Assembly: GCA_040221175.1 (NCBI GenBank)
Contig: JAVJVK010000007.1
Location: 62,001 to 126,000, forward strand
Source: Phycisphaerales bacterium
Lineage (GTDB): Bacteria; Planctomycetota; Phycisphaerae; Phycisphaerales; UBA1924
DNA: 64,000 nucleotides
Direction: 5' to 3'
Below the pieces are notes generated by a model that was not told where the DNA came from, did not search any database, and saw only the letters and a list, made by a program, of their open reading frames with translations. The number at the start of each line of letters is the position of its first letter. Positions within the stretch are counted from its first letter, which is position 1. Position numbers and translations under genes: made by a program. Positions 8,789 to 17,640 of the stretch are shown here, in pieces.

Positions 8789-9409
8789 TCAGGTCACCTT
8801 CGCCAGCATCCTGGCCGCCACGCGCAGGCCGCGTCCCTGGGGGCTGGCGAAGCGCTGGCCCAGCTGGTCCACGGTTGCCAGGAAGTCGAGCAGTTCCTCC
8901 AGGCGGGCGTTCTGGGCCCGCACCTCGGCGGCCAGGGCCTTGCCGGCGCCGGCCCGGGCTGCCTGCTTCACGCCGGTCTGGTCGCGGATCTCGTGGAGCT
9001 GGGCGATCAGGGGCTCGACTTCCCGTTTCAATCGCTCGCGCACGATGGCGCGGAACATGGCCCACACGTCCTGCTCAGCCTGGAAGTACTCCTTGCGGTC
9101 GCCGCGCTTGTGGGCCTTGCTGACGATGCCCCATTCGAGCAGGGCCCGCAGCGACATCGACGCGTTGCCGCGCGAGATCTGCAGGCGTTCCATGACCTCG
9201 TCGGTGTTCATGGCCTGCCCGGTGATGAACAGCAGCGCGTGGGCCTCGGCCATGGTGCGGCTGATGCCCCATGCCCCGGCCATCTGCCCCCACGCGGCCA
9301 CGAAGGCGTCCTGGGCCTCGCGCGCGGCCGCCTCGGGCGCGGGCTGCTCGCCGGGCGCGGACGCGGGCGTGGGGTTGGGGGTGGGGGTGGGGGTCGGGGC
9401 GGGGTCCAT
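8789..9409 (-). CDS. GbsR/MarR-family transcriptional regulator
   Basis: The 206-residue protein has a Pro/Thr/Ala-rich N-terminal tail of about 25 residues. A winged HTH of the GbsR type follows: ISRTMAEAHALLFITGQAMN, then MERLQISRGNASMSLRALLE, and a basic wing KRGDRKEYF. A long helical C-terminal half is probably the dimer interface. GbsR-type proteins usually repress osmolyte or transporter genes, but the target here is unknown. I chose ATG 9409 because GATACT lies exactly six bases upstream (a leaderless-type -10) and because upstream in-frame sequence is low-complexity Pro/Gly derived from array B. An alternative ATG at 9448 is possible. The downstream gene at 8784 is coupled to it. Confidence 0.8.
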   Translation of the reverse strand: MDPAPTPTPTPNPTPASAPGEQPAPEAAAREAQDAFVAAWGQMAGAWGISRTMAEAHALLFITGQAMNTDEVMERLQISRGNASMSLRALLEWGIVSKAHKRGDRKEYFQAEQDVWAMFRAIVRERLKREVEPLIAQLHEIRDQTGVKQAARAGAGKALAAEVRAQNARLEELLDFLATVDQLGQRFASPQGRGLRVAARMLAKVT

Positions 9410-9451
9410 GCGGTCAGTATCGCCCGGGACGGGCCCGGAGTCCAGCATTGA

Positions 9452-9469
9452 TTTCAAAAATGACTGAAA
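9452..9469 (-). promoter_or_regulatory. AT-rich inverted repeat upstream of GbsR-like gene
   Basis: TTTCAAAAATGACTGAAA has 5-bp arms (TTTCA/TGAAA) and is a rare AT-rich island in this GC-rich region, about 45 bp before the start. It could be an autoregulatory operator; this is inference only. Confidence 0.35.
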
Positions 9470-9644
9470 GTTTTGCGGGTGGGTGCGGGGGGCGCACGTG
9501 AAATCCCCGCGATCGAAATCCAAACATCGCCCGATCGCTGGCCCCCGGCCCATTCTGATCAGAACCCGACCGTGAAAACCCTGAAAAACCGTGCTGGCGG
9601 GCCGTACGGGCGGCCGGGGCGGTGCCAGCGCGTTTCCCGACTCG

Positions 9645-9896
9645 GAGTTGGGAGTTCCGGGACCGGAGCCGGGAACGCCGGGAACGGACCTGGGAATTCC
9701 GGGGGCGGGCCCGGGTACGCCGGGGCCGGGCCCGGGCGCTCCGGGTTCGAGGTCGGGCGTTCCTGGGCCGGGCCCAGGCGTTCCGGGGCCGGGTTCGGGC
9801 GTCGCGGCGATGGGCCTGGGAGGTCCGCGGCCGGGCTCCGAGCATCCGGACCTTGGGGCCGAGCGTCCGGGGGCGGGCTCGGAGCGTCCCGGCTCG
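9645..9896. repeat. 21-bp tandem array B (12 units)
   Basis: Twelve 21-bp units in perfect register start at 9645, 9666, 9687 and so on to 9876-9896. Rotated to begin at GGGC, the consensus is GGGCGTTCCG followed by GGGCCGGGCCC, and it closely matches array D (about 18 of 21 positions). Translation gives a PGxPG-type heptad in every frame, with no ribosome site or promoter, so I treat it as non-coding. It lies 5' of the GbsR-like gene, in the 699-bp gap 9410-10108. The rest of that gap holds the AT-rich inverted repeat at 9452-9469 and a terminator hairpin at 9969-9988. Confidence 0.85.
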
Positions 9897-9961
9897 GCCG
9901 CCAAACGCTCAGGCCGCGGGCGCGGAGGGGTGGGCGGGCCCAACCCCCCCGTCGGCGGCCA

Positions 9962-9988
9962 CGAGAAACGGCCCGCGCAAGCGGGCCG
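9962..9988 (-). terminator. Hairpin terminator of the 10109-12121 gene
   Basis: CGGCCCGC-GCAA-GCGGGCCG (9969-9988), read on the minus strand, is followed by TTTCTCG. It lies 120 bp beyond the stop codon of the leftward gene. Confidence 0.6.
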
Positions 9989-10108
9989 TGGGTGAGCGGC
10001 AACGTGGGATGGAAGGCCTTCGGCCCCGTCGCCGCGTTGGAGGCGTCGCGCGCCGGATGGCGTCGAACGTCCCCGGCCGCCTCCGGCCGCAACCCGGCTC
10101 GCGGGGCC

Positions 10109-12121
10109 TCAGGGCACGCCGGCGGTGAAGGCGTCCAGGAAGATGGCCATGTCGAGGACGTCCACCTCGCCGCTGGCGTCCGCGTCGGCCCGCTCGTCCT
10201 GGCGGGCGTAGTAGTTGTTGTACAGCGTGGCGTCTTCGGACTCGACCATGCCGTTGCCGTTCATGTCGGGGGTGAAGCAGAAGGTGGTGTAGCGATTCTC
10301 GAAGAGCCAAATGTCGCGCTGCTCGCCCACGTCAACCGTGCCCGAGGGCACGCCCGGGTCGTGCACCAGCGTGTGGACGGACCAGAACTTGCACAAGAAC
10401 GGGTCGTGTTGCATGTCGCTGAAGTCCGCCCACGCGTCGTTGGGATCTCCCATCGGCGCAGTAGCTTCATCCTCGTAGCTGTAGTTGACCGGACCCGCCT
10501 GGACAAGTACGTTGCTCACCGGTGCCGTGTACGAGCTGTTGAGCCTGACGCGACGGATCTGCGGCCAGGTCTGCTGACTGGTGAAGGTGTACTCGATGTA
10601 CGCCACGCCCTGCCGCGTCACGCCGATCGAGGGATACAGGCAGTCGCCGGTGGTCGTGCCGTTAGTCTCGATTCGGCCGCTCGCGACGAGCTGCGGATTC
10701 CAGACCGGGGGACTCTGGATTACGCGGAAGTTCGAAAGGTTCGGGTCGATCACATACCACTGCACTGCGTATCCGTCTTCGGGCTTGGGCGTGCTGGCGC
10801 CGTCAGACGGTGCCACGGCGTGCGTCACGAACACGCGGTCATTTCCTTGCGTGTCTTTCGTGAGCACGGCCGACGAGATAAAAGCACCGCCCGCCCGCGG
10901 ATTGAAAGAGCCATCGGGAGTTTCGGGTTCGTAATTGTCGTTGGCGTAGAAGAATTCAAGCCCCGCACCCACGCCGACATCGAGCAGTGGGTACTCCTGC
11001 GTCGTCATACTGTCGTCCTCGATGTGCTGGGTGTAGTACCACCGCGGGTCCGGCTGGGCGTTCTCGTCAAACCAGAGGCCGGCCAGACGCACGGCGTCCT
11101 GCTCGCCCGCCTCCTCGCCGATCGCGACCGACACGAACAACTGGCAGTTGTCGACCTGGCCGAAGGGCTCCTGCACCGGGTAGTGGCGGCGGTGAAAGTC
11201 GGGCTCGTACTCAATCACCGTTGGATCGGCGGGCAGATCGCGGAGCCGCAAACTTGTGATCAGGCCCTCGCCCGGCCTGTCGCCGTCGCGCATCGACCGC
11301 GGAATTCCGTCGTTGAACTCGATCGGGATGATGAAGATATTCTGGAAAGCGAACGACACACTGCCATCGTTGTCTGTGCCGAACGCGGTAACGTACATCG
11401 CTTGCTCGTCGGTGGCGATGATCGGAAGGTCGAACAACGCGCTCCGCTGCGGTGGAAACACGGTCCCCGTCGGTGGAAATGGCTTGTGAAACTCAAGTGT
11501 AGCGGACGGCGGGTCAAGGTAGCGCTTCATGTTCTGAAATGCCATGTCGAACGCCGCGCCTGCGTTACCGATAGGCGTGGTAGGATCCAGATCATTTCTA
11601 CCGGTAAAGTACCACCAGTGTGTTGGGTCGAACGTATCGAGGGTGGGTTCGAGCGGTGGAAACTCGGATGGGTGCTTCGCGACCGCGACGTGGAACGCCG
11701 AGATATCGTCGTCATTGGTCGTCTGGGGATCTGCGTTCGTTTCGCTGTAGGTCATCCACTGGCGGTTGTGCGTCGGGTCGTAGTCGCTACGTGGGTCGAA
11801 CCATCGGCTGATCGCGATCTCGGGCGGCGTGATCGTCCCGTCGGCCACCCGGAAGAACGGGAACGGATTCGCCGGGTCGTCCAGCGGTCGGCGGTCGAGA
11901 CGGTTGCCCGCCTTGTCGTACAGGATCACGCCGTGGTTGCTCGTGATGACGATGGCGTGCTCGCCCACCGAAATGCCCGTGTCGGTGGGCTTGAAGCCGA
12001 ACTCCTCAGTGTTGTTGACCGTGCGGGCCACGTCCTGGACGGGCTGTCCACACGCGAGACCACACGCCAGCAGCAGACTCGCCGCACCGATAGCCGCACC
12101 GATACCCTTTCGAACATCCAT
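10109..12121 (-). CDS. Large secreted protein with type-I-like dockerin tail
   Basis: The 670-residue product opens with a signal peptide (hydrophobic AAIGAASLLLACGLACGQ) and has a long body rich in Asp, Asn, Pro and aromatic residues, probably a beta-propeller (repeated strands such as GVAYIEYTFTSQQTWPQIRR). The last 60 residues have two EF-hand-like loops (DMNGNGMVESED and DADASGEVDVLDMAIFLDAF), a dockerin-like pair. It ends in Gly-Val-Pro rather than Gly-Cys and lacks the LTIFDFLAFQ motif of its neighbours, so it belongs to a different tail class. ATG 12121 follows GAGGAGAA. No enzymatic motif was recognised. Confidence 0.75.
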   Translation of the reverse strand: MDVRKGIGAAIGAASLLLACGLACGQPVQDVARTVNNTEEFGFKPTDTGISVGEHAIVITSNHGVILYDKAGNRLDRRPLDDPANPFPFFRVADGTITPPEIAISRWFDPRSDYDPTHNRQWMTYSETNADPQTTNDDDISAFHVAVAKHPSEFPPLEPTLDTFDPTHWWYFTGRNDLDPTTPIGNAGAAFDMAFQNMKRYLDPPSATLEFHKPFPPTGTVFPPQRSALFDLPIIATDEQAMYVTAFGTDNDGSVSFAFQNIFIIPIEFNDGIPRSMRDGDRPGEGLITSLRLRDLPADPTVIEYEPDFHRRHYPVQEPFGQVDNCQLFVSVAIGEEAGEQDAVRLAGLWFDENAQPDPRWYYTQHIEDDSMTTQEYPLLDVGVGAGLEFFYANDNYEPETPDGSFNPRAGGAFISSAVLTKDTQGNDRVFVTHAVAPSDGASTPKPEDGYAVQWYVIDPNLSNFRVIQSPPVWNPQLVASGRIETNGTTTGDCLYPSIGVTRQGVAYIEYTFTSQQTWPQIRRVRLNSSYTAPVSNVLVQAGPVNYSYEDEATAPMGDPNDAWADFSDMQHDPFLCKFWSVHTLVHDPGVPSGTVDVGEQRDIWLFENRYTTFCFTPDMNGNGMVESEDATLYNNYYARQDERADADASGEVDVLDMAIFLDAFTAGVP

Positions 12122-12278
12122 CGTTCGTTCTCCTCATGCCTGGTGTTTCCGGACCGAGTATCAAGCTACCAGAAAGCATGGCGTAAAGCACGGCAATCTG
12201 CACTGGATTGAGAAGGATTTGTTGGGGTAGGGCAGATCCGCTTGCATCCGTGGCGGCTTCCGGCCACAATACTGGGAT

Positions 12279-13598
12279 ATGAAAATCGCTGCTTTGCTTG
12301 TCCTCGCGGCCTTCGCGCTGACCGCCTCGTCCCGAGCCATGGCCCAATGCGAGCCCCAGCGGTTCTGGCCCGATTTCGAGCCCAGGCCGCTCGAATTCGG
12401 CGTGGCGGTTGCCATTAACGACGAGCACCTCTTGGTCGTCGATCGCTTCGCGGACAAGGTCTATACGTATCGCAAGGGCGGCGACGGGGACTGGACGTTC
12501 AACCACACGGTGCCCGGCGCCAGCGGCGGGGCCATTTCCCTCGATGGGGATCGCTTCCTGACGGGGAGCCTGGGCGTGGAAGCCTGGGGCGGGGGGATCG
12601 TGTACGAGTTCAATGGCGAGCGTTGGAGCGAGAGTGGGCGGATCGAGTCATTCGACGACGCGCGGTGGCGATACTGGGGCTACTGCGTCACCCTCTTCGG
12701 CGATCGGGCGGCGATGTGCAATCCAAACGGTGCCGCATTGCTATTTCGAGAGGTTGAGCCCGGAATGTGGGTGCACGACGATCCAATGGTTGTGCCAAGC
12801 GGAGTGACGGGGAGCGGCTTTGGTGCGGCATTGACCATGGACGGGCGTTTCTTCGTAGTCGGTGCTCCTACCGAACCAATCACGGGCATCCACAACGGCG
12901 CGGTATATGTCTACGAGTGGGACACCGAAGGCAACCCGCAATTCGTCCAGAGGCTCGAACCGCCCGCCGCGTCGGTTGGGCCGAGGTTGGGATCCTCGCT
13001 CGCGCTCATAGGCGACACGCTGGTCGTTGGGGCGGCGGGAGCGCAGATCGGCCGTGAGGTATTCGGTGCGGTCTACGTCTATGAGAGAACCGACGATGGA
13101 TGGCAGATGAAGCAGGAGTTGCAGGCGCCGGAACCGGAGGATGGAGCGTTTTTCGGTGGCTCGATCGCGATACACGGTGACCTCCTCGCTATTGGCGCCA
13201 CCGGCGAGTACTCCGGTGGTGATGGGCGAGGGACGGTCCACTTGTACCGACGTACCAGCGAAAGCACGTGGCAGCACGTGGACGAAGTGACCCTCCAGGG
13301 CGCCGTTGGTACCGGCTATGGTGTGGCGCTTGACTTAGCAAGCGAGCAGTTGGTGGTCGGCGGTCGGGATACGGCTCACATGGGCTACGACCAGGGCGTG
13401 GCCGACATCTACGACCTCGCCTGCCTGCTCTGCAAGCCCGACCTCGACCTCGACGGCACCCTCACCATCTTCGACTTCCTCGTATTCGCCAACCTCTTCC
13501 AGGACGGGAGGAGCGAGGCCGACTTCGACGGCGACGGCGAGCTGACGATCTTCGACTTCCTGGCGTTCCAGGACGCATTCCAGGCCGGCTGCCCCTGA
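12279..13598 (+). CDS. Secreted FG-GAP-type beta-propeller protein with GC-type dockerin tail
   Basis: The 439-residue product has a signal peptide ending SRAMAQ, followed by seven or so repeats of the kind GAALTMDGRFFVVGAP and GSSLALIGDTLVVGAA, each followed by GAVYVYE. This is the FG-GAP/integrin-like propeller pattern seen in extracellular bacterial proteins. The C-terminus has two dockerin-like calcium loops (DLDLDGTLTIFDFLVFAN and ADFDGDGELTIFDFLAFQ) and ends in Gly-Cys-Pro. ATG 12279 has AATACT five bases upstream and TTGCAT/CACAAT with a 17-bp spacer, so it may be leaderless. A strong bidirectional terminator follows at 13645. Confidence 0.8.
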   Translation: MKIAALLVLAAFALTASSRAMAQCEPQRFWPDFEPRPLEFGVAVAINDEHLLVVDRFADKVYTYRKGGDGDWTFNHTVPGASGGAISLDGDRFLTGSLGVEAWGGGIVYEFNGERWSESGRIESFDDARWRYWGYCVTLFGDRAAMCNPNGAALLFREVEPGMWVHDDPMVVPSGVTGSGFGAALTMDGRFFVVGAPTEPITGIHNGAVYVYEWDTEGNPQFVQRLEPPAASVGPRLGSSLALIGDTLVVGAAGAQIGREVFGAVYVYERTDDGWQMKQELQAPEPEDGAFFGGSIAIHGDLLAIGATGEYSGGDGRGTVHLYRRTSESTWQHVDEVTLQGAVGTGYGVALDLASEQLVVGGRDTAHMGYDQGVADIYDLACLLCKPDLDLDGTLTIFDFLVFANLFQDGRSEADFDGDGELTIFDFLAFQDAFQAGCP

Positions 13599-13644
13599 AT
13601 CGGGGGGCGCCGGGCACGAAAATCTCTGGAACCCATGGATCCAG

Positions 13645-13670
13645 AAAACCGGCTTCGCAGGCCGGTTTTT
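13645..13670 (+). terminator. Strong terminator hairpin
   Basis: AAAACCGGC (13645-13653), a seven-base loop and GCCGGTTTT (13661-13669) form a stem flanked by A and T tracts, 46 bp after the GC-dockerin gene. Confidence 0.85.
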
Positions 13671-13702
13671 CGCCCTTCGGCCCGGCACGACCCAGAAATT
13701 CT

Positions 13703-13747
13703 TCGCCCGATCCATCAACTCGGACTGGAGTGGCCCTGCGAACCGCC
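13703..13747 (+). promoter_or_regulatory. Element shared with the upstream region of the paralogue at 31545
   Basis: TCGCCCGAT, a short variable stretch, then CTCGGACTGGAGTGGCCCT and ACCGCC match the region 31397-31443 (TCGCCCGAT...CTTGGACTGAAGTCGCCCT...ACCGCC). In each case the element lies about 80-100 bp before one of the two FN3 paralogues. It may be a shared promoter or operator. Confidence 0.55.
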
Positions 13748-13829
13748 CGAAAACCTGGGTGCCGGCGTTGGTCGGCCCCGCAGAGGCACGCGGGGCGGGC
13801 GCCGGGACACACGTTTTGGAGATTCAGTC

Positions 13830-14543
13830 ATGCCGACATCAACACGCTATCCGAGCCGCCAGGGCGACCTCATCCCCTGGAGCCGTGCTCGGGCCGACAC
13901 GTGGAAGGGCGGACAGGCGGGGGTCCCCGACATCGGGCTCACCCAGCTCCAGGCCGACACCTTCGACGCCGCGGTAACGCTGGTCGAGGAAAAACTTGCT
14001 TTGCAGGTCGCGGCCATCGAGGCCGCCGAGCGGGCCAGCCAGGAAAAGGAAGAAGCATATAACGATATGCTCCGCCTGCTTGGAAGTTACATGGGCATCA
14101 TCGATGGCTACGGCAAGGCCACCGACGACCCGGGCGTGTGGGCCCGGGCGGGCTTTGCCGAACCCAAGAAGGGCGGCCCGCGCCCGGCGCCGCCCGTGCC
14201 CACCGTGGGCGAGACGGTGACCAAGAGCGACGGCTCGGTGCTCTTCGAGTGGGATATTACCTCGGGCGGCGGCGCCCAGTACATCGTCCAGCGGATGATT
14301 ACCGACCTGGATGGCGTCGAGGGCCCGTGGGTCGTCGTCGACTTCACCAGCCAGAAGCAGTACCTGGACGAGGCCGTGCCCGTGGGCGTGCGTCGGGCGA
14401 CCTACCGCGTGCGGGCCCGCCTGAGCAACGGCCAGGCCAGCGGGTGGAGCTCGGTCGCCCAGGCCAACTTCGGCACCCAGGGCAGCCAGGGCGGCCCGGT
14501 GGCCAGGAAGGCCGAGGGCGCTCCGACCACCGGCGTGGCCTGA
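13830..14543 (+). CDS. Helical plus fibronectin-III-like protein, paralogue of 31545-32255
   Basis: The 237-residue protein has no signal peptide. Residues 1-100 are mostly helical and charged (VEEKLALQVAAIEAAERASQ), then a Pro/Lys-rich linker (EPKKGGPRPAPPVPT), then a domain of about 95 residues that looks like fibronectin type III: VLFEWDITSGGGAQYIVQR, PWVVVDFTSQKQYLDEAVP and YRVRARLSNGQASGWSS. A paralogue of identical layout is encoded at 31545. ATG 13830 is preceded by TTGGAGA. The role is unknown. The lack of a signal peptide suggests a cytoplasmic or non-classically exported structural or adaptor protein. Confidence 0.7.
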   Translation: MPTSTRYPSRQGDLIPWSRARADTWKGGQAGVPDIGLTQLQADTFDAAVTLVEEKLALQVAAIEAAERASQEKEEAYNDMLRLLGSYMGIIDGYGKATDDPGVWARAGFAEPKKGGPRPAPPVPTVGETVTKSDGSVLFEWDITSGGGAQYIVQRMITDLDGVEGPWVVVDFTSQKQYLDEAVPVGVRRATYRVRARLSNGQASGWSSVAQANFGTQGSQGGPVARKAEGAPTTGVA

Positions 14544-14663
14544 GCGGGACGCGTTCGAGCACGAAACCCGGGACCTCTCCGGGGGCGGGCCGCGTGGGCT
14601 CGCCCCGCTTGCCATTGGGGGGGATGCACGCCCGCGGCCGGGCCGCCGAGGGCCGCGAATCCC

Positions 14664-14669
14664 TACGAT
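14664..14669 (+). promoter_or_regulatory. Probable -10 box for leaderless transcript
   Basis: TACGAT is followed by six bases and then the GTG start at 14676; no ribosome site is present. Confidence 0.5.
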
Positions 14670-14675
14670 TCGCTC

Positions 14676-15173
14676 GTGGCCGAACAGGACCAACACACCC
14701 CCCTGCGCAGCGGGGCCGACCAGCCCCCCACCAGCCCGCCGCCCGAGGAGCCGCGGACGGTGGGGCCGCGGCTGCTGGGGGCGATCGTGGCCCTGGTGGC
14801 GGCGGCGCCGTTGGCGGTGGGCGCGGCGCTGACCCCGGCCGCCGAGGGCCACGGCACCCACACGCGGCTGGGGCTTCCCAGTTGCTCGTGGGTGGTCGCC
14901 TTCGACGCCCCGTGCCCCACGTGCGGGATGACCACGGCGGTGACCCACGCGGCCCACGGCGACCTGATCGGCTCGTTCCTCGTGCAGCCGGCCGGGGCGA
15001 TATTCTCCGTGGTCGCGGCGATCGCCTTCTGGTGCGGGCTGCACGGGGCGATCACGGGTGCCGAGACGGTGCGGCAGAGCGCCAGGATCTTCCGGGGCCG
15101 CACGTGGTGGCTCATTGGCGGCATCCTGTTGGCCGCATGGGCGTACAAGATGGTCGTCTTCGAGCGTGGGTGA
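14676..15173 (+). CDS. DUF2752 family membrane protein
   Basis: The 165-residue protein has a Pro-rich cytoplasmic N-terminus and three predicted membrane helices (around residues 30-52, 100-120 and 143-160). It contains the DUF2752 hallmark PCPTCGMTTAVTH at about residues 83-95, with a conserved CPxCG pair. The biochemical role of DUF2752 is not established; the cysteines suggest metal binding or redox. The start is GTG 14676, with TACGAT six bases upstream, so the transcript is probably leaderless. Confidence 0.8.
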   Translation: MAEQDQHTPLRSGADQPPTSPPPEEPRTVGPRLLGAIVALVAAAPLAVGAALTPAAEGHGTHTRLGLPSCSWVVAFDAPCPTCGMTTAVTHAAHGDLIGSFLVQPAGAIFSVVAAIAFWCGLHGAITGAETVRQSARIFRGRTWWLIGGILLAAWAYKMVVFERG

Positions 15174-15259
15174 GGGCAGTGGCCGCCCCCGAGCCGTCGC
15201 CCCGTTCCGCCTTGGTTCAGCTTCTTGACTCAGACTTCTCCAGCCAGACCGGAGGTCGC

Positions 15260-15934
15260 ATGACCGGATCCGCCGCCATCCGATCCACCGCCATCATCAC
15301 GCTGCTGCTGGCGTGCATGGCGGCCGCCGGATGCAACATCGTGGGCTTCTTCGGCGCCCTCGAGGCCGAACGGCGACGCACGGGCACCATCACCGTCGAG
15401 GGCGTCTACGACGGCCTGGAAGGCGAGCGGGTTGCGGTCGTGGTCGACGCGTCGCGCGAGATCTACATGACCGCGCCCCAGGTGGTCGGGGCCATCCTGA
15501 CCGAGATCATCGCCCGGCTGGAAGCCAACGCGGGCGTTCAGAGCGTGGTGCCGGCCGCCGAGGTGCAGCGCGTGCTGTACAACGAGCCGGGCCTGCTGGA
15601 CCGCACCTTCGACGAGATCGCGGCCCGCTTCGGCGTCGAGCGCTTGGTCATCATCCAGCTCGACGAGTTCCGCCTGGCCGAGCCGGGCAACGAGTACGTC
15701 TGGAATGGCCAGGCCGCGGGCAACCTGCTGGTGATCGAGGCCGACAGCTACCTGGAAGACGACGTGCGCCTGGAGCAGTACGTCAACGTGACGTATCCGG
15801 ACCAGCCGAACACGACCATCGACGACTTGTCTGCCAACGCGGTTGCGCTCGAACTGCTGCGCCGCTTCGCCAATCGCGCCTCCTGGTTCTTCTACGACCA
15901 CAAGGAGCGGTACCCCGAGTACCAGGAGTACTAG
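15260..15934 (+). CDS. Lipoprotein (first of a sister pair)
   Basis: The 224-residue product has a lipobox (LLLACMAAAGC), so it should be lipidated and held at a membrane facing the periplasm. The mature part starts GCNIVGFFGALEAE and has an alpha/beta pattern: VAVVVDASREIYMTAP, a helix, SVVPAAEVQRVLYN, then FGVERLVIIQLDEF. This fold pattern resembles CsgG/TolB-N type periplasmic domains, but the assignment is tentative. ATG 15260 has a perfect GGAGG site five bases upstream. The next gene, four bases downstream, is a related lipoprotein with the same GCNIV start and strand order. Confidence 0.7.
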   Translation: MTGSAAIRSTAIITLLLACMAAAGCNIVGFFGALEAERRRTGTITVEGVYDGLEGERVAVVVDASREIYMTAPQVVGAILTEIIARLEANAGVQSVVPAAEVQRVLYNEPGLLDRTFDEIAARFGVERLVIIQLDEFRLAEPGNEYVWNGQAAGNLLVIEADSYLEDDVRLEQYVNVTYPDQPNTTIDDLSANAVALELLRRFANRASWFFYDHKERYPEYQEY

Positions 15935-15938
15935 CCCG

Positions 15939-16583
15939 ATGCGTGTGCTTCCACTGTTCTGCCTGACCCTGCTGGCGCTGCTGAGCGCCGGGTGCAACAT
16001 CGTGGCGCCCATTGCCGTGCTGGTGCACGGCCCGCCCAAGGTGCCCGCCGAGTATCGCCTGGACCGCAACCGGAGCGTGGCGGTCGTCATCGATGACCCC
16101 GACAGCCTGGTGCCCTCGCTGGGCTATCGCCGCGTGATGCTCGCCTCGGTCCAGGAGAACCTGGCCGAGCGAGCCAAGATCCGCGAAGTGATCGACGCGC
16201 GCGACACGATGGCCGTGCTCCAGCGCGACAGCGCCCAGGAGCGCATGAGCCTGACCGAGATCGGCCGGGCCATCGGGGCCGAGCAGATCGTCTGGGCGCG
16301 GGTGGAGGGCTTCAGCCTGGCCGCATCGACGGGCGAGTATCGCCCCAACGCCCAGCTGCGGGTGAAGGTGATCGACGTCTCGACGAACGAGAAGGCCTGG
16401 CCCGACGAGCCGGCCAGCGGGTACGAGCTGGACGTGACCATGCGGGTGCGGCCGGACTTCGTGCCCTCCAGCGGCCCCGAGCAGCGCACCGCCATGGAAG
16501 AACTGGCCCAGTACACCGGCCGGGCCATGGCCGAGCTGTTCTACACCGTCGAGAAGACGTTCAGCGCCCGCGCGGGCAGCTGA
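15939..16583 (+). CDS. Lipoprotein (second of a sister pair)
   Basis: This 214-residue lipoprotein has the lipobox LLALLSAGC, and its mature N-terminus (GCNIVAPIA) matches the preceding gene. Shared order of elements (SVAVVIDDPDSLVP, a helix, REVIDARDTMAVLQRD, then IGAEQIVWARVEGFSL) indicates a tandem duplication followed by divergence. The two are likely cotranscribed, with a CAGGAG site just ahead of this ATG inside the previous gene's end. They may form a hetero-oligomer at the membrane; no enzymatic residues were recognised. Confidence 0.7.
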   Translation: MRVLPLFCLTLLALLSAGCNIVAPIAVLVHGPPKVPAEYRLDRNRSVAVVIDDPDSLVPSLGYRRVMLASVQENLAERAKIREVIDARDTMAVLQRDSAQERMSLTEIGRAIGAEQIVWARVEGFSLAASTGEYRPNAQLRVKVIDVSTNEKAWPDEPASGYELDVTMRVRPDFVPSSGPEQRTAMEELAQYTGRAMAELFYTVEKTFSARAGS

Positions 16584-16596
16584 AGGGGCCAATCAT

Positions 16597-17640
16597 GTGT
16601 CGATGGCCCGAACCCCTTACAGGCTGCTGCACCTGGTCGAGGCCGACCACCCGGGCATGCCCCCGCCCGAGGGCGGGCCCAGGCTGGACCAGCTCGAACG
16701 CGGCGGCGACCTGAGCGCCCTGGCGTGCGCCGCCATGCTGGATGCCGAGGACTCGCACGCCCCCGCCGATGCGCACGCGGTGGTCGCCCTGGGGCCGCCG
16801 GCCGTGCAGCGCCGGGTCGCGTCGCTGGGTGCTGGCCCGGTGGCGCGCGTGCCGGTGCCATTCGGCACGCCGCATGCGACCGCCAACGTCCTGCGCAAGG
16901 TGGTGCGCCGCAGCGGCGTTCGTTTCGATGCGTGCGTGGCGTGGAGCGCCTTCGCCGCCCGGGTCGCGCGGCTGACCGGCTTCGGACCCGGCCGGGGCGA
17001 CCTGGCGCCGTTGCTCGAGGCCGACCCGCACCGACCCGATCCGGACGCGGCCAACCCCGAGCGCGTGCGAAGCCCTCACGGCGAAGAGGGCGCCCTGGCC
17101 CCGCTGGCTTCCCGCGTCATGCGTGCTGCGTTGTCTCCGGCTCGCCTGCCCTTGGGTGAAGCACGGGAGCGAGGCCCCGACGCACCGATTCGCGTGGCGC
17201 TGCTGGCCGATCCGGCGGCCTCCGGCTCCGCCACGCTGGCCTGGCGGGCCACGGCGCTGGCGGCGGCGGCCCATGGCCCGATGGACCTGATCCTGCCGAT
17301 CGGTTGCGCGGCGGCCCGTCGCGTGGCGCGGCTGCCCGAAGCCAGCCATGCGCGCGTCATGCTCGACCACGACGGACTCCCACAGCGACTGGCGCGCGTG
17401 CGTCTGGCGCTCGCGGTCTATGGGCCGGGTGTGTACGAGCACGCCAGCCCCGGGCTGGTTGCCTATGCCCTCTCGATGGGCGTGGGGGTGATCGCAGACC
17501 GAACGCGCATCGATGGCCTCCACCCCGACCTACCCGAGGGCGAGCCCATCGCGGGACTACAGCCATTGCACGCGCCGGTGCCCATCGAGATCGCCCGGGC
17601 CATGCTGGCGGCGCTCGATTCGCCCGTGGCCAGCGCATGA
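16597..17640 (+). CDS. Putative GT-B-like glycosyltransferase
   Basis: The 347-residue cytoplasmic protein has two alternating alpha/beta halves. The second ends with a pattern resembling the nucleotide-sugar region of GT-B enzymes (YGPGVYEHASPGLVAYALSM then GVGVIADR); the first half carries VLRKVVRRSGVRFDACVAWS. I do not see a full family signature, so the call is low confidence. GTG 16597 is preferred to ATG 16603 because AAGGGG at 16583-16588 is better spaced for it. It starts 14 bases after the lipoprotein stop and may be the last gene of that operon. A strong terminator follows at once. Confidence 0.45.
   Translation: MSMARTPYRLLHLVEADHPGMPPPEGGPRLDQLERGGDLSALACAAMLDAEDSHAPADAHAVVALGPPAVQRRVASLGAGPVARVPVPFGTPHATANVLRKVVRRSGVRFDACVAWSAFAARVARLTGFGPGRGDLAPLLEADPHRPDPDAANPERVRSPHGEEGALAPLASRVMRAALSPARLPLGEARERGPDAPIRVALLADPAASGSATLAWRATALAAAAHGPMDLILPIGCAAARRVARLPEASHARVMLDHDGLPQRLARVRLALAVYGPGVYEHASPGLVAYALSMGVGVIADRTRIDGLHPDLPEGEPIAGLQPLHAPVPIEIARAMLAALDSPVASA

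Noticed and set aside
9410-9943. Longer N-terminus of the GbsR-like regulator
   Set aside because: The extension is Pro/Gly repeat text from array B and the region contains a probable promoter and inverted repeat.
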